This document shows, one piece after another, positions 1 to 7,512 of a stretch of 19,849 nt of DNA. Below the pieces are notes generated by a model. The model saw nothing but the letters and a program-made list of their open reading frames with translations, searched no databases and was not told where the DNA came from. The DNA is from CBDULQ01 sp965368115. GTDB lineage: Bacteria; Pseudomonadota; Gammaproteobacteria; SZUA-229. The stretch is from positions 1-19,849 of the forward strand of contig CBDULQ010000040.1 of assembly GCA_965368115.1 (NCBI GenBank), read 5' to 3'. Numbering within the stretch: position 1 is the first letter of the stretch; each line of letters opens with the position of its first letter. A program made the translations under genes and the position numbers.

Positions 1-12
1 GGACCTGGGTTG

Positions 13-32
13 TTAGAAATGTAGATTTCTAA
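13..32 (+). promoter_or_regulatory. Hairpin in the leader of the 65-aa ORF
   Basis: TTAGAAAT (13-20) and ATTTCTAA (25-32) form a perfect 8-bp stem with the tetraloop GTAG. It lies 21 bases before the ATG at 54. It is AT-rich and has no following T-run, so it may be an mRNA leader structure or an operator; the sequence does not tell which. Confidence 0.35.
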
Positions 33-53
33 ACTTGAACTGAGGTAAATAAA

Positions 54-251
54 ATGAAAGATGATCGTGAAGATCAGTCACCATGTGGGAAGTACGCTCT
101 GGGCATTGCCCTGACGGGTTTTAGCGACAAGTTTTCCATCATGAACGACTACGGCGATGTGATTCAGATTACGGAAAAGCATGTCGTCAATGCAGTCAAT
201 CATGTTCACGAAGCCTGGGATGCGCATCGTGAGACCAAGAAAGCCAGTTAA
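54..251 (+). CDS. Small hypothetical protein, 65 aa
   Basis: I do not recognise this protein. It is a short, soluble, charged polypeptide with no signal peptide, no membrane segment and a single Cys (residue 11). The middle (about residues 15-37) looks like a small beta-rich unit and the C-terminal half (residues 40-62) is helical. The start at 54 is supported by GAGG at 42-45, eight bases upstream, and the gene is followed 25 bases later by a clear hairpin terminator, so it is probably a real monocistronic unit or the last gene of one. The antisense reading frame over the same bases has no recognisable features. Function unknown. Confidence 0.6.
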   Translation: MKDDREDQSPCGKYALGIALTGFSDKFSIMNDYGDVIQITEKHVVNAVNHVHEAWDAHRETKKAS

Positions 252-275
252 ATTCCCCCCCTCGGCGTAAGCCGG

Positions 276-304
276 AAAAGCCCTCTTCAAGGAGGGCTTT
301 TTTT
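276..304 (+). terminator. Rho-independent terminator
   Basis: The stem AGCCCTC (279-285) pairs with GAGGGCT (292-298) around a 6-base loop. It is flanked by AAA upstream and a run of seven T (298-304). It lies 25 bases after the stop of the 65-aa ORF. Confidence 0.85.
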
Positions 305-431
305 ATGTTTCTGCACAGCTGTTCCTGCTGATAAAATACCTGCACGAGGTCTCATTCCGCTTTTCTATCCTGCGCAATAATGACTTGCGTGAGATCAACA
401 TGCGCGACAGAGTGCGGCGTTATGCTGCGGC

Positions 432-437
432 TATAAT
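432..437 (+). promoter_or_regulatory. Candidate -10 box for the DUF465 gene
   Basis: A perfect TATAAT lies at 432-437, 27 bases before the ATG at 465, in an otherwise gene-free 213-base stretch (252-464). No good TTGACA-like box sits 17 bases upstream, so this is a suggestion only. Apart from this box and the terminator at 276-304, I see nothing else in the stretch. Confidence 0.4.
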
Positions 438-464
438 TCATCCAGCCAGTTAATCGAGGTATCC

Positions 465-701
465 ATGTTTGGAGAAAAACACGATCTCATCCACGAATTA
501 CCCGAATACAAAGATCGAATTCATGAGTTGAAAGTCAGTGACCCGCATTTTGCGCGCCTGTTCGAGGAGTACCATGAGCTGGATAATCAGGTGCGTCACA
601 TCGAAGAAGGTATCGAAAACACCGATGACAGCTATCTTGAGGAGCTCAAGAAAAAACGCCTGCAATTCAAAGATCAACTTTATGCTATGCTGGTCAAATA
701 A
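465..701 (+). CDS. YdcH family (DUF465) protein
   Basis: This 78-residue protein matches the DUF465/YdcH family in length and pattern. It is a short two-helix coiled-coil protein with an N-terminal HDLIHELPEYKDRI-type segment, a central FARLFEEYHELD stretch (about residues 29-40) and a Lys-rich second helix (about 62-76). Such proteins are small, cytosolic and of unknown function, common in Proteobacteria. The start follows GAGG (454-457) and a TATAAT box at 432-437. The next gene, a DksA/TraR-type protein, begins 26 bases downstream on the same strand and is probably cotranscribed. Family assignment is from recalled pattern. Confidence 0.85.
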   Translation: MFGEKHDLIHELPEYKDRIHELKVSDPHFARLFEEYHELDNQVRHIEEGIENTDDSYLEELKKKRLQFKDQLYAMLVK

Positions 702-727
702 TTCTATCTAGAGAAGAGGCCTGTGCA

Positions 728-1072
728 ATGTCATCGGTGAGCGACTACGAGAAAAAACTCCTGGACCTCCGTGCGCAATACATTCAGCGTCACGATGCCG
801 TGCATGTGCATACCCATCACCAGGACGAGCCGGTGGAAAAAGATTTTGCCGAGCAGGTTTCACAGCGTGAAAACGAAGATGTTCTGGAAGCGTTGGAAGA
901 AGACGCGCGCCAGATCGTGATGAAGATCGACAACGCTCTGATTCGCATCAAGTCCGGCGAGTTTGGCCTGTGTCGGTATTGCGGACGCAAAATTCCCGAT
1001 GCGCGACTCGACGTCATCCCCTATGCCGAATACTGCATCGACTGTGCCGAAGACCTGGCCAGTCGCGGCTAG
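728..1072 (+). CDS. TraR/DksA-type C4 zinc-finger protein
   Basis: A 114-residue protein with a helical N-terminal half and a C-terminal C4 zinc finger: C82-x2-C85 and C103-x2-C106, in the GLCRYCG...YCIDCA context typical of the DksA/TraR family. Members bind the secondary channel of RNA polymerase and adjust initiation, or act as small stress regulators. At 114 residues it is shorter than DksA itself (about 150), closer to YbiI- or TraR-like proteins. A His cluster (H22, H26, H28, H30, H31) near the N-terminus is not part of the usual signature. GAGAAGAGG precedes the start. It follows the DUF465 gene by 26 bases. I cannot say whether it retains DksA-like acidic tip residues. Confidence 0.88.
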   Translation: MSSVSDYEKKLLDLRAQYIQRHDAVHVHTHHQDEPVEKDFAEQVSQRENEDVLEALEEDARQIVMKIDNALIRIKSGEFGLCRYCGRKIPDARLDVIPYAEYCIDCAEDLASRG

Positions 1073-1104
1073 ACATCCATCTCACTTTTCAATTTCTTAA
1101 CCCG

Positions 1105-1134
1105 CACCCGGTCGCTATATACAAGCGCCGGGTG
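1105..1134 (+). promoter_or_regulatory. Hairpin between the DksA-like gene and the ferredoxin gene
   Basis: CACCCGG (1105-1111) pairs with CCGGGTG (1128-1134), with an inner CGC/GCG pairing (1113-1115 with 1125-1127). It lies 33 bases after the stop of the DksA-like gene. The lack of a T-run after it argues against a standard terminator; it may be an mRNA-stabilising or attenuating structure in the fdxA leader. Confidence 0.4.
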
Positions 1135-1193
1135 ACTGGGTTAGCATGATTCTCCCTTAGCGATATTTCCTCAAAGACGGAAAGGAGTCGGTG

Positions 1194-1517
1194 ATGACTT
1201 ATGTAGTCACTGAAAACTGTATTCGCTGTAAATATACCGATTGTGTCGATGTCTGTCCGGTCGACTGTTTTCATGAAGGCCCTAACTTCCTGGTTATCGA
1301 CCCGGAGGAGTGCATCGATTGTCAGTTGTGTGAACCGGAATGCCCGGTGAATGCGATTTTCGCCGAAGACGATGTGCCGGATGATCAACAACAGTTCGTC
1401 CAGATCAACGCGGAGCTGGCGAGTCAGTGGCCGGTCATCAATCAGGTGATACCGCCATTGCCCGAGGCGGATGAATGGGCCAATGTCCCTGACAAACTTC
1501 AATACCTGGAAAAATAA
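1194..1517 (+). CDS. fdxA: 7Fe ferredoxin, Azotobacter FdI type
   Basis: A 107-residue ferredoxin. Cysteines lie at 9, 12, 17, 21, 25, 40, 43, 46 and 50, one residue offset from those of Azotobacter vinelandii ferredoxin I. By that alignment C9, C17 and C50 would hold a [3Fe-4S] cluster, and C21, C40, C43 and C46 a [4Fe-4S] cluster. It is an electron carrier in the cytoplasm. I chose ATG 1194 over the GTG at 1191 because AAGGAG (1182-1187) is then six bases away and the N-terminus becomes MTYVVTENC, usual for the family. The C-terminal extension (about 60-107) is also typical of FdxA. The methyltransferase gene starts 20 bases after its stop. Confidence 0.93.
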   Translation: MTYVVTENCIRCKYTDCVDVCPVDCFHEGPNFLVIDPEECIDCQLCEPECPVNAIFAEDDVPDDQQQFVQINAELASQWPVINQVIPPLPEADEWANVPDKLQYLEK

Positions 1518-1537
1518 AACAACAGGAGTTTACCAGC

Positions 1538-2356
1538 ATGGATGAACAGCAACGCAAACAGATGATCCAGCAGGCTTTCGATACGGTGGCGCCCGGATAT
1601 GATCATCCCTCGCTGGCCTTCTTTCCGCAAACGGCCGCACAGATGATCGAACGGCTCGATCCGCTGCCGCATGCGCATTTACTCGATGTTTGCACCGGTA
1701 CCGGTGTGGTTGCCCTGGCGGCTGCGGAAAAAATGCCCGAGGGTCGGGTGACCGGTGTCGATCTGTCTTCTGGCATGCTGGCACAGGCCCGGACAAAGGC
1801 CCGGGATCGCGGACTCAGCAATATCGAATTCGTGCACTCCGACCTGGCGCATCTGGATTATCCGGCACAACATTTCGATCTGGTCACCAGCAGTTTTGGT
1901 CTGTTTTTTATGGATGACATGGCGCAGGCCCTGCGCCACATGCTCGGTATGTTGCGTCCGGGCGGTTACATCGCGATCAGCAGTTTTGTCGACAATGCCT
2001 TCAATCCCATGTCGGATATTTTTCTACAACGTTATGAGTCATTCGGTAAACAGGTACCGCCGCTGTCCTGGAAACGTTTAAGCAACGAAACGCTGATCGA
2101 AGAGCTGTTTTCAGGAGCTGATCTGGAAACGCCGAGTTTTTATCGCCTGCCCCTGGGCTTTGATATGACCTCGGCAGACAACTGGTGGGACATCGTCTGG
2201 AATGCGGGTTTCCGTGGTTTGCTCAACCAGCTCACCGAAGAAGAGCAGCAGGTGTTCAAACGGCAGCACTTCGAGGAAATCAATCAACTGTGTGCGCAGC
2301 AACCGGTATGGCTGGATACCGGCGTCATTCTGGCGATCGCCCGTAAACCTGAATAA
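1538..2356 (+). CDS. Class I SAM-dependent methyltransferase
   Basis: A 272-residue protein with a Rossmann-type SAM-binding domain. Motif I is LLDVCTGTG at residues 48-56, and the acidic residue ending strand 2 is D75 in GVDLS. Motif III-like FDLVTSSFGLFFM (113-125) and the LRPGGYIAISSF segment (139-150) follow. This resembles the UbiE/Methyltransf_11 group. The N-terminal QQAFDTVAPGYD segment (11-22) is also UbiE-like, but the C-terminal 120 residues are not those of UbiE, so the substrate is unknown. AGGAG at 1525-1529 supports the start. It may be cotranscribed with fdxA (20-base gap) and converges on hisC with 19 bases between stops. Confidence 0.85.
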   Translation: MDEQQRKQMIQQAFDTVAPGYDHPSLAFFPQTAAQMIERLDPLPHAHLLDVCTGTGVVALAAAEKMPEGRVTGVDLSSGMLAQARTKARDRGLSNIEFVHSDLAHLDYPAQHFDLVTSSFGLFFMDDMAQALRHMLGMLRPGGYIAISSFVDNAFNPMSDIFLQRYESFGKQVPPLSWKRLSNETLIEELFSGADLETPSFYRLPLGFDMTSADNWWDIVWNAGFRGLLNQLTEEEQQVFKRQHFEEINQLCAQQPVWLDTGVILAIARKPE

Positions 2357-2375
2357 GCCTCAGCGGGAAAACATT

Positions 2376-3440
2376 TTACTGGCCCGCAAAAATATCCTTG
2401 ATGGCCGCAATCAATTGTTCCATCTCATCGTCCGTGCCGATGGTAATGCGCAGGAAACGATCGATCTTGTCCCGCTTGAAGTAACGAACCAGAATCTGGC
2501 GCTGTTTGAGTGCCAGATAAAGTTGTTCCGCATCCTGTTTTGGATGACTGGCGAATACAAAGTTGGCGGCTGACGGCAATACCTGAAAACCCAGCTCGGT
2601 CAGTTGTTGTTCAGTCCAGCGACGGGTTTTGACGATGCGGTCGCAGCATTGCCTGAAATGCTGGCGGTCTTCTATGGCGGCGCGTGCGCCGGCGATGGCC
2701 AGTGCATCCAGCGGGTAGGAGTTGAAAGAATTCTTAACTCGATCCAGACCGTCGATCAAGGGCGCCTGGCCCAGCGCGAAACCCACACGCAAACCGGCCA
2801 GTGAACGCGACTTGGACAGGGTCTGGATGACCAGCAGGTTCGGATAGCGGTCGACCAGGCTGGCACAGGATTCACCACCGAAGTCGACATAGGCTGCATC
2901 GACAATCACTACGCGATCGCTGAATCGCTGCAACAGGGTCTCGATCTGCGCCAGTTCCAGTAATACACCGGTGGGTGCATTCGGATTGGGAAAAATAATG
3001 CCGCCGCTTTGAGCATCGATGCGATCGATATCGATGGCGAACTGCTCATTCAGTTCGAAGCAGTTGTAGGGGATCTCCAGCAGTTCGCAATACACCGGAT
3101 AAAAACTGTAGGTGATATCGGGAAAACTGATGGTCGGCTGGTCCTTGAAAAACGCCATGAACGACAGGGCCAGTACTTCATCGGAACCGTTGCCGACGAA
3201 AACCTGGCTGACGGGGCACTGGTAGTAATCCGCAATCGACTGTTTCAACTGTTGCGCTTCCGGGTCCGGATACAGACGCAGCCGGTCGCCGGCGGCATCG
3301 CGAATCGCCTGCAGGGCAAGCGGCGAAGGCGGGTAGGGGTTCTCGTTGGTATTGAGCTTGACGTAAACCGCGTCCTGGGGTTGTTCGCCGGGCACGTAAG
3401 GTGCCAGCTGATGGGTGAGTTTGCTCCAGTACTTGCTCAT
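2376..3440 (-). CDS. hisC: Histidinol-phosphate aminotransferase
   Basis: A 354-residue fold-type I PLP aminotransferase that converts imidazole acetol phosphate and glutamate to histidinol phosphate in histidine biosynthesis. Visible marks are the N-terminal VKLNTNENPYPPSP (27-40), GNGSDEVL (83-90), NPNAPTG (152-158), DAAYVDF (181-187) and the PLP-binding lysine K210 in TLSKSRSLAGLRVG. The length fits HisC. The gene stands alone; neighbouring his genes are not in the window, so it may be a dispersed or second hisC copy. Some proteins of this family act on other substrates (aromatic amino acids, cobalamin side chain), but the overall pattern favours HisC. Confidence 0.9.
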   Translation of the reverse strand: MSKYWSKLTHQLAPYVPGEQPQDAVYVKLNTNENPYPPSPLALQAIRDAAGDRLRLYPDPEAQQLKQSIADYYQCPVSQVFVGNGSDEVLALSFMAFFKDQPTISFPDITYSFYPVYCELLEIPYNCFELNEQFAIDIDRIDAQSGGIIFPNPNAPTGVLLELAQIETLLQRFSDRVVIVDAAYVDFGGESCASLVDRYPNLLVIQTLSKSRSLAGLRVGFALGQAPLIDGLDRVKNSFNSYPLDALAIAGARAAIEDRQHFRQCCDRIVKTRRWTEQQLTELGFQVLPSAANFVFASHPKQDAEQLYLALKQRQILVRYFKRDKIDRFLRITIGTDDEMEQLIAAIKDIFAGQ

Positions 3441-3496
3441 GCTGCCTAGTTCCAGACTTGAAATTCAGGGTTGTCGATCCGGCCATCGTGGCTGAA

Positions 3497-3526
3497 TGCC
3501 CGGTGGGCGTGTGTTTTTACCGGGCA
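3497..3526. repeat. Inverted repeat between hisC and the membrane-protein gene
   Basis: TGCCCGG (3497-3503) and CCGGGCA (3520-3526) are perfect 7-bp arms separated by 16 bases. They lie in the divergent intergenic region just upstream of an AT-rich stretch, TATGATATAAG (3529-3539), that could hold a -10 box for the rightward gene. It could be a repressor site or a hairpin. Confidence 0.4.
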
Positions 3527-3592
3527 GTTATGATATAAGAATCATACCTGCAAAGATAGCGTCGGCGACAGGCGTGTCCGCAGGGTCAGTTT

Positions 3593-4426
3593 ATGAATAC
3601 ACAGCAGCGCAATAGCAAAATCCTTATCACCCTGGCGGTTCTCCTGTTCGGCATACTCATCGGCGCCGGATGGCTGGACGATTACGGTCGTGACTACACT
3701 GAACAGGGGTTGAAGCGCACACTGATAGCCTTTGGTGTCGCGCGTGGTCTCAATGGCGTGATTTCCGTGGCCCAGGGTACCGAGGTTGCGGTGGAGCCGG
3801 TGGGTGTCGGCGTGACCTTTACCCCCGGACAGATTCTCGATCCCATCAACGACCTGATCGAACGTTTTTCCTGGGTGGTGCTGGCCAGTGGTGTATCGCT
3901 GGGCGCACAACGTATTCTGCTGAGTATGACGGCCTGGATCTGGTTCAGTGCCGCAGTCATCGTTCTGCTGTTGCTCAGCCTGTTCAACATGTGGCGCAAC
4001 GACCTGCTGGAAGAACACTGGCGCAAGCGGCTGTATAAACTGACCGCCGCGTTACTGGTGTTGCGCCTGACCGTACCGATCATTGCGGTGATCAATGAAG
4101 GCATTTACCAGGTATTTCTGGCGCCCCAGTATGAACAGTCCATGGAAGGTCTGCAGCAGACCACCGAATCGATCGAAGAAATCAAGCAGCAACAGACACC
4201 AGATGCGACGCAACAGGGTTTTCTGGAGCGTGCCAAACAGATGATGGAGAACGCATCTTCCGCGTTCGATATCGACCGGCAACTGGAATCGTTGAAACAG
4301 CAGGCGTCACAGGCCAGTGAAGATGCGCTCAACATCATAGTCGTGTTTGTATTACAGACACTGGTGTTCCCGCTGTTTTTCCTCTGGTTGTCGTATCGGG
4401 TTATCGTTAGTCTGTTTCGGCTTTGA
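3593..4426 (+). CDS. Multi-pass inner-membrane protein of unknown function
   Basis: A 277-residue protein I do not recognise. Hydrophobic segments lie near residues 9-27, 112-134, 150-170 and 246-272, with a weaker one near 92-108. Between the first and second strong segments is a polar domain (28-90) of mixed strand and helix; between the third and last is a Gln/Glu-rich helical stretch (about 178-245) likely to form a coiled coil. This layout suggests an integral membrane protein with a long extramembrane helical hairpin. No catalytic motif is visible. The next gene starts 25 bases downstream, so the two may be cotranscribed. The start at 3593 has only a weak SD-like context (AGGGTCAG). Confidence 0.7.
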   Translation: MNTQQRNSKILITLAVLLFGILIGAGWLDDYGRDYTEQGLKRTLIAFGVARGLNGVISVAQGTEVAVEPVGVGVTFTPGQILDPINDLIERFSWVVLASGVSLGAQRILLSMTAWIWFSAAVIVLLLLSLFNMWRNDLLEEHWRKRLYKLTAALLVLRLTVPIIAVINEGIYQVFLAPQYEQSMEGLQQTTESIEEIKQQQTPDATQQGFLERAKQMMENASSAFDIDRQLESLKQQASQASEDALNIIVVFVLQTLVFPLFFLWLSYRVIVSLFRL

Positions 4427-4451
4427 TGTCCTGGGTGAATGGAGATCTGTG

Positions 4452-4784
4452 ATGAATGAACAACCCCCGGTATGCGAACTGCGCGACACGGCGGATGAAT
4501 CCGCGCTCACCATCGTCGAGCTGAATCCGCAACCGTCGCTGGATGATTATCGGCAGGCCATGCAGCTGGCCAATGAACAGGCGCAGCAAATGCTGGGCGA
4601 ATATATGCTGTTATCCTGGTATGACCGGGACCGGGACTTTGAATCGCCGCAACATGCTTCGGAGTGTCATCAGGATTCAGCGGTACCGGGTTACGTGGAT
4701 TACGGTTTGTATCACGGTGCCACCTTCAAGGTGGATATCGAACAGGGGCGTTTCGTATTTTATTACCTGCCGGTGGATCTTTAA
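4452..4784 (+). CDS. Small conserved protein, possibly DUF5619 (AF1514-like)
   Basis: A 110-residue soluble protein. I place the start at ATG 4452, where GGAGA (4441-4445) gives a good spacing; the open frame extends to 4347 but would then overlap the membrane-protein gene with an implausible Cys-rich leader. The centre carries SWYDRDRDFESPQHASECH (55-73) and the C-terminus YVDYGLYHGATFKVDIEQG (81-99), followed by a beta-strand FVFYYLPV. This pattern reminds me of the AF1514-like DUF5619 family, but that is from memory and uncertain. Residues D58, R59, H68, C72 and H73 might bind a ligand or metal. It stops four bases before the end of the convergent radical SAM gene. Confidence 0.75.
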   Translation: MNEQPPVCELRDTADESALTIVELNPQPSLDDYRQAMQLANEQAQQMLGEYMLLSWYDRDRDFESPQHASECHQDSAVPGYVDYGLYHGATFKVDIEQGRFVFYYLPVDL

Positions 4785-4788
4785 GTCA

Positions 4789-6303
4789 TCAACCGAGATG
4801 GCGTTGCTGACGAGTCGTGCCGTGCGTTGTAGCGTTTTTTTCAGGGTCTTGCACGGGCTGAACGAATTTCGGTGTACCCTTGAGTCCGCTGCGCTGGAAA
4901 TCTTCCGTCAATGCCTGAGTCGTTTGAACGGCATCGCACTCAAGCTCTTCAATCATACCTCGATGTAACAAACCAAACAGGCGATCCAGCGCAAAGCGAT
5001 GGGTTTGCCCGGTTTGTTCGAACAGCCAGTCGCTGAGTGTCAGAAAACGCTCGAAAGGTTTGTCGCCGAGCAGCAATTCGCGCGTATTCTGGAAACGACC
5101 ATTATTGATGACGATATCCCAGTAACGTGCAAATCGGTTCAGTCGTTGCATGGTATCGAAATCGATCAGGCGGTTGCTGAGAATATTGAACGGCGGCAGC
5201 GGCGAATAACGCATGTCATAGTCCGCATCATGACGCATGATGGGCGTACCCTTGAGACGTTTCAGAATACCCACCTGGATTTCGTCCGGCTGCATCGCAT
5301 AAAGCTCATCGAAACCACGGGCAAAGCTGGCCAGGTCTTCACCGGGCAGGCCGATGATCAGGTCAGCGTGGATATGGGCGTGACTGTGCTGCTTCAGCCA
5401 CAACAGATTGTCGCGTGTTTTCTGCGTATTCTGTTTGCGACTGATCAGCGATTGCACGTCAGGATTCAACGACTGGATACCGATCTCGAATTGCAGGCTA
5501 TGCGGTGGAAATTCCGCAATCAGCTGTTTGAGTTTTTCCGGGAGGTTGTCAGGGATCAGTTCGAAGTGTAAAAACAGGTCACGGTCGCCGACGCGGATTT
5601 TGTCCAGAAAAAAATTCATAATCTGCATGCTGGTGTCGATCTTCAGGTTGAAGGTGCGATCGACGAATTTGAAATGACGCACGCCGCGTTCATAGAGCTG
5701 TTGCATCTGTTGCAGAAAGGTGTTGATGTCGAAAGGCCACACGGTTTTATCCAGCGACGACAGACAGAATTCACATTTGAACGGGCAGCCCCGCGAGGCT
5801 TCCACGTAAATAATGCGATTGGCCACATCCTCGTCGTTGTATTCCCGGTAAGGCAGCTGGATGTCCTGTAGCTGGAACGGTAGCGGATGGATCACCCTGG
5901 GTTGCGGTCTTTCTCCGGCAAGCAGACTGCGGCATAACCGGGCAAAGGCCTGATCGGCCTGGCCGGTGATCAGATAATCACTGTATTTTACGATTTCCTG
6001 CTGTTCATACTCGTAGCTGACTTCCGGCCCGCCGATGACGATGATCAATTCCGGAGCCAGGGTTTTCAAAAGTTTGATCAGTTGGGTAACGGCTTCGATG
6101 TTCCAGATATAAACGCCGAAGCCGACGATACGCGGCTGACGACTGAGCAGATCTTCGGCCATGTCGATAGGACGGCCGTTGATGTTGTATTCACACAGTT
6201 CGCTACGTTCATGCAACTCGCCCAGGTTGGCGCGCAGATAACGCAGGCCCAGAGCGGCATGGATGTAACGGGCATTCAATGTGCTGAGAATGATATCGGA
6301 CAC
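4789..6303 (-). CDS. B12-binding-type radical SAM protein with DUF4080 C-terminus
   Basis: A 504-residue protein. Residues 1-130 form a Rossmann-like cobalamin-binding-type domain (STLNARYIHAALGLRYL, GFGVYIWNIEA, IVIGGPEVSYEY). Residues 165-370 form a radical SAM barrel with the cluster motif C173-x3-C177-x2-C180 in RGCPFKCEFC. The remaining C-terminal part fits the DUF4080 extension. Such proteins bind a [4Fe-4S] cluster and SAM; the substrate is unknown and a methyltransferase or other radical reaction is possible. The usual DxHxxG cobalamin motif is not evident in the N-terminal domain, so whether it binds B12 is open. It is transcribed alone, divergent from the tas-like operon. Confidence 0.88.
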   Translation of the reverse strand: MSDIILSTLNARYIHAALGLRYLRANLGELHERSELCEYNINGRPIDMAEDLLSRQPRIVGFGVYIWNIEAVTQLIKLLKTLAPELIIVIGGPEVSYEYEQQEIVKYSDYLITGQADQAFARLCRSLLAGERPQPRVIHPLPFQLQDIQLPYREYNDEDVANRIIYVEASRGCPFKCEFCLSSLDKTVWPFDINTFLQQMQQLYERGVRHFKFVDRTFNLKIDTSMQIMNFFLDKIRVGDRDLFLHFELIPDNLPEKLKQLIAEFPPHSLQFEIGIQSLNPDVQSLISRKQNTQKTRDNLLWLKQHSHAHIHADLIIGLPGEDLASFARGFDELYAMQPDEIQVGILKRLKGTPIMRHDADYDMRYSPLPPFNILSNRLIDFDTMQRLNRFARYWDIVINNGRFQNTRELLLGDKPFERFLTLSDWLFEQTGQTHRFALDRLFGLLHRGMIEELECDAVQTTQALTEDFQRSGLKGTPKFVQPVQDPEKNATTHGTTRQQRHLG

Positions 6304-6365
6304 GGTATAAACAGTCGTTTCAAAAGCCTATTCTAAACATAATCGTGGATTTCATAGCGGTTATT

Positions 6366-6395
6366 TTGAAATCGGTAAAACTCCCGGGTTTATCT
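6366..6395 (+). promoter_or_regulatory. Candidate sigma-70 promoter for the tas-like operon
   Basis: TTGAAA (6366-6371) matches the -35 consensus at five of six positions. TTATCT (6390-6395) lies 18 bases downstream as a poor -10. The start codon is 71 bases further on. Modest support only. Confidence 0.3.
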
Positions 6396-6421
6396 GTGTT
6401 CATAATCCATGCATCATAGAA

Positions 6422-6444
6422 GTTGATCAGCGTGCTGTTGATCA
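6422..6444. repeat. Direct repeat GTTGATCA in the tas-like operon leader
   Basis: GTTGATCA occurs at 6422-6429 and again at 6437-6444, a 15-base period. Each copy contains the palindrome TGATCA. The second copy ends 13 bases before the Shine-Dalgarno AGGAG (6457-6461) of the tas-like gene. It is operator-like in position and form. Confidence 0.45.
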
Positions 6445-6465
6445 TCATTTCCCACAGGAGAACCC

Positions 6466-7512
6466 ATGCGTTATCGCAAACTCGGCAATACCGATATTGA
6501 CGTCAGCCTGATCTGTCTCGGCACCATGACCTGGGGCGAGCAGAATACGGAAGCAGAGGCTCACCAGCAGATGGATTATGCCCTGGATCAGGGGGTGAAC
6601 TTTTTTGATACCGCAGAACTTTATGCCATACCGCCGCGCGCCGAAACCTACGGACTGACCGAACGATACATCGGGAGCTGGTTGCAGAAAACCGGTAAAC
6701 GGCAGGACATTATTCTGGCCAGCAAGGTGGCCGGGCCAGCCGAGGGCTGGTTGCCGCATATTCGCAACGAAGCCACGCGGCGTCTGGATCGCGCCAATAT
6801 CGAGGCGGCCGTAAACGCCAGCCTGCAACGCCTGCAAACCGATTACATCGATCTTTATCAGCTGCACTGGCCGGACCGTAAAACCAATTTCTTCGGTCAG
6901 CTCGGTTACCAGCACCAGCCGGACGACAGCTTCGTGCCGGTCGAGGAAACCCTGCAGGCACTGCAGGAGCAGGTGCAGGCGGGCAAGATTCGTCACATCG
7001 GGCTTTCCAATGAAACCCCCTGGGGGGTGATGAAGTTTGCGCAACTGGCGGACCAGATGAACCTGCCGCGGGTGCTTTCCGTGCAGAATCCCTATTCGTT
7101 GCTCAACCGCAGTTTCGAGGTGGGGCTGGCGGAAGTGGCGATGCGCGAGCAGGTGGGACTACTGGCTTATTCGCCGCTGGGTTTCGGTGTGTTGTCGGGG
7201 AAATACCTCAACGGCGCAAAGCCGGATGGTGCCCGTATTACCCGCTGGCCCGAGTATTCCCGTTATACCAATCCTCAGGCACAGGCCGCCACCGCGGCCT
7301 ACGTGGCGCTGGCGCAGCAGCACGGCCTGGACCCGGCGCAGATGGCACTGGCCTATGTGAACAGTCGCGACTTCCTCACCGCTAACATCATTGGTGCGAC
7401 CCATATGGATCAGTTACAATCCAACATCGCCAGTGCCGACATCGAGCTGTCCGATGAGGTACTGGAAGGTATCGAACAGATTCATCGGCAGCATCCCAAC
7501 CCGAGTCCCTGA
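6466..7512 (+). CDS. tas: NADP(H)-dependent aldo-keto reductase, Tas type
   Basis: A 348-residue protein that aligns by eye along its length with E. coli Tas (346 aa), including GLGTMT-like LGTMTWGEQN (18-27), IQNPYSLLNRSFEVGLAEV and LLAYSPLGFGVLSGKYLNGAKP. The aldo-keto reductase tetrad is present: D48, Y53, K87 and H134. The family folds as a TIM barrel and reduces aldehydes or ketones, or oxidises sugars, with NADP(H); the substrate of Tas is not well defined. A strong AGGAG (6457-6461) precedes the ATG. Its stop overlaps the next gene's start (TGATG), showing it heads a translationally coupled operon. A GTTGATCA direct repeat lies in its leader. Confidence 0.92.
   Translation: MRYRKLGNTDIDVSLICLGTMTWGEQNTEAEAHQQMDYALDQGVNFFDTAELYAIPPRAETYGLTERYIGSWLQKTGKRQDIILASKVAGPAEGWLPHIRNEATRRLDRANIEAAVNASLQRLQTDYIDLYQLHWPDRKTNFFGQLGYQHQPDDSFVPVEETLQALQEQVQAGKIRHIGLSNETPWGVMKFAQLADQMNLPRVLSVQNPYSLLNRSFEVGLAEVAMREQVGLLAYSPLGFGVLSGKYLNGAKPDGARITRWPEYSRYTNPQAQAATAAYVALAQQHGLDPAQMALAYVNSRDFLTANIIGATHMDQLQSNIASADIELSDEVLEGIEQIHRQHPNPSP

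Noticed and set aside
1089..1502. 137-codon minus-strand open frame over fdxA
   Set aside because: Shadow of a ferredoxin whose nine cysteines match a known family.
2363..2387. Hairpin GCGGG...CCCGC between the methyltransferase and hisC stops
   Set aside because: Only five pairs with a 15-base loop, and it reaches into hisC; too weak to call a terminator.
3542..4018. 158-codon minus-strand open frame over the unknown membrane protein
   Set aside because: The plus-strand frame is longer, has coherent membrane segments and a neighbour in the same direction; the reverse frame has no clear features.
4999..5571. 190-codon plus-strand open frame inside the radical SAM gene
   Set aside because: It is the antisense shadow of a well-supported gene with a clear CxxxCxxC motif, has no recognisable domain and no SD.
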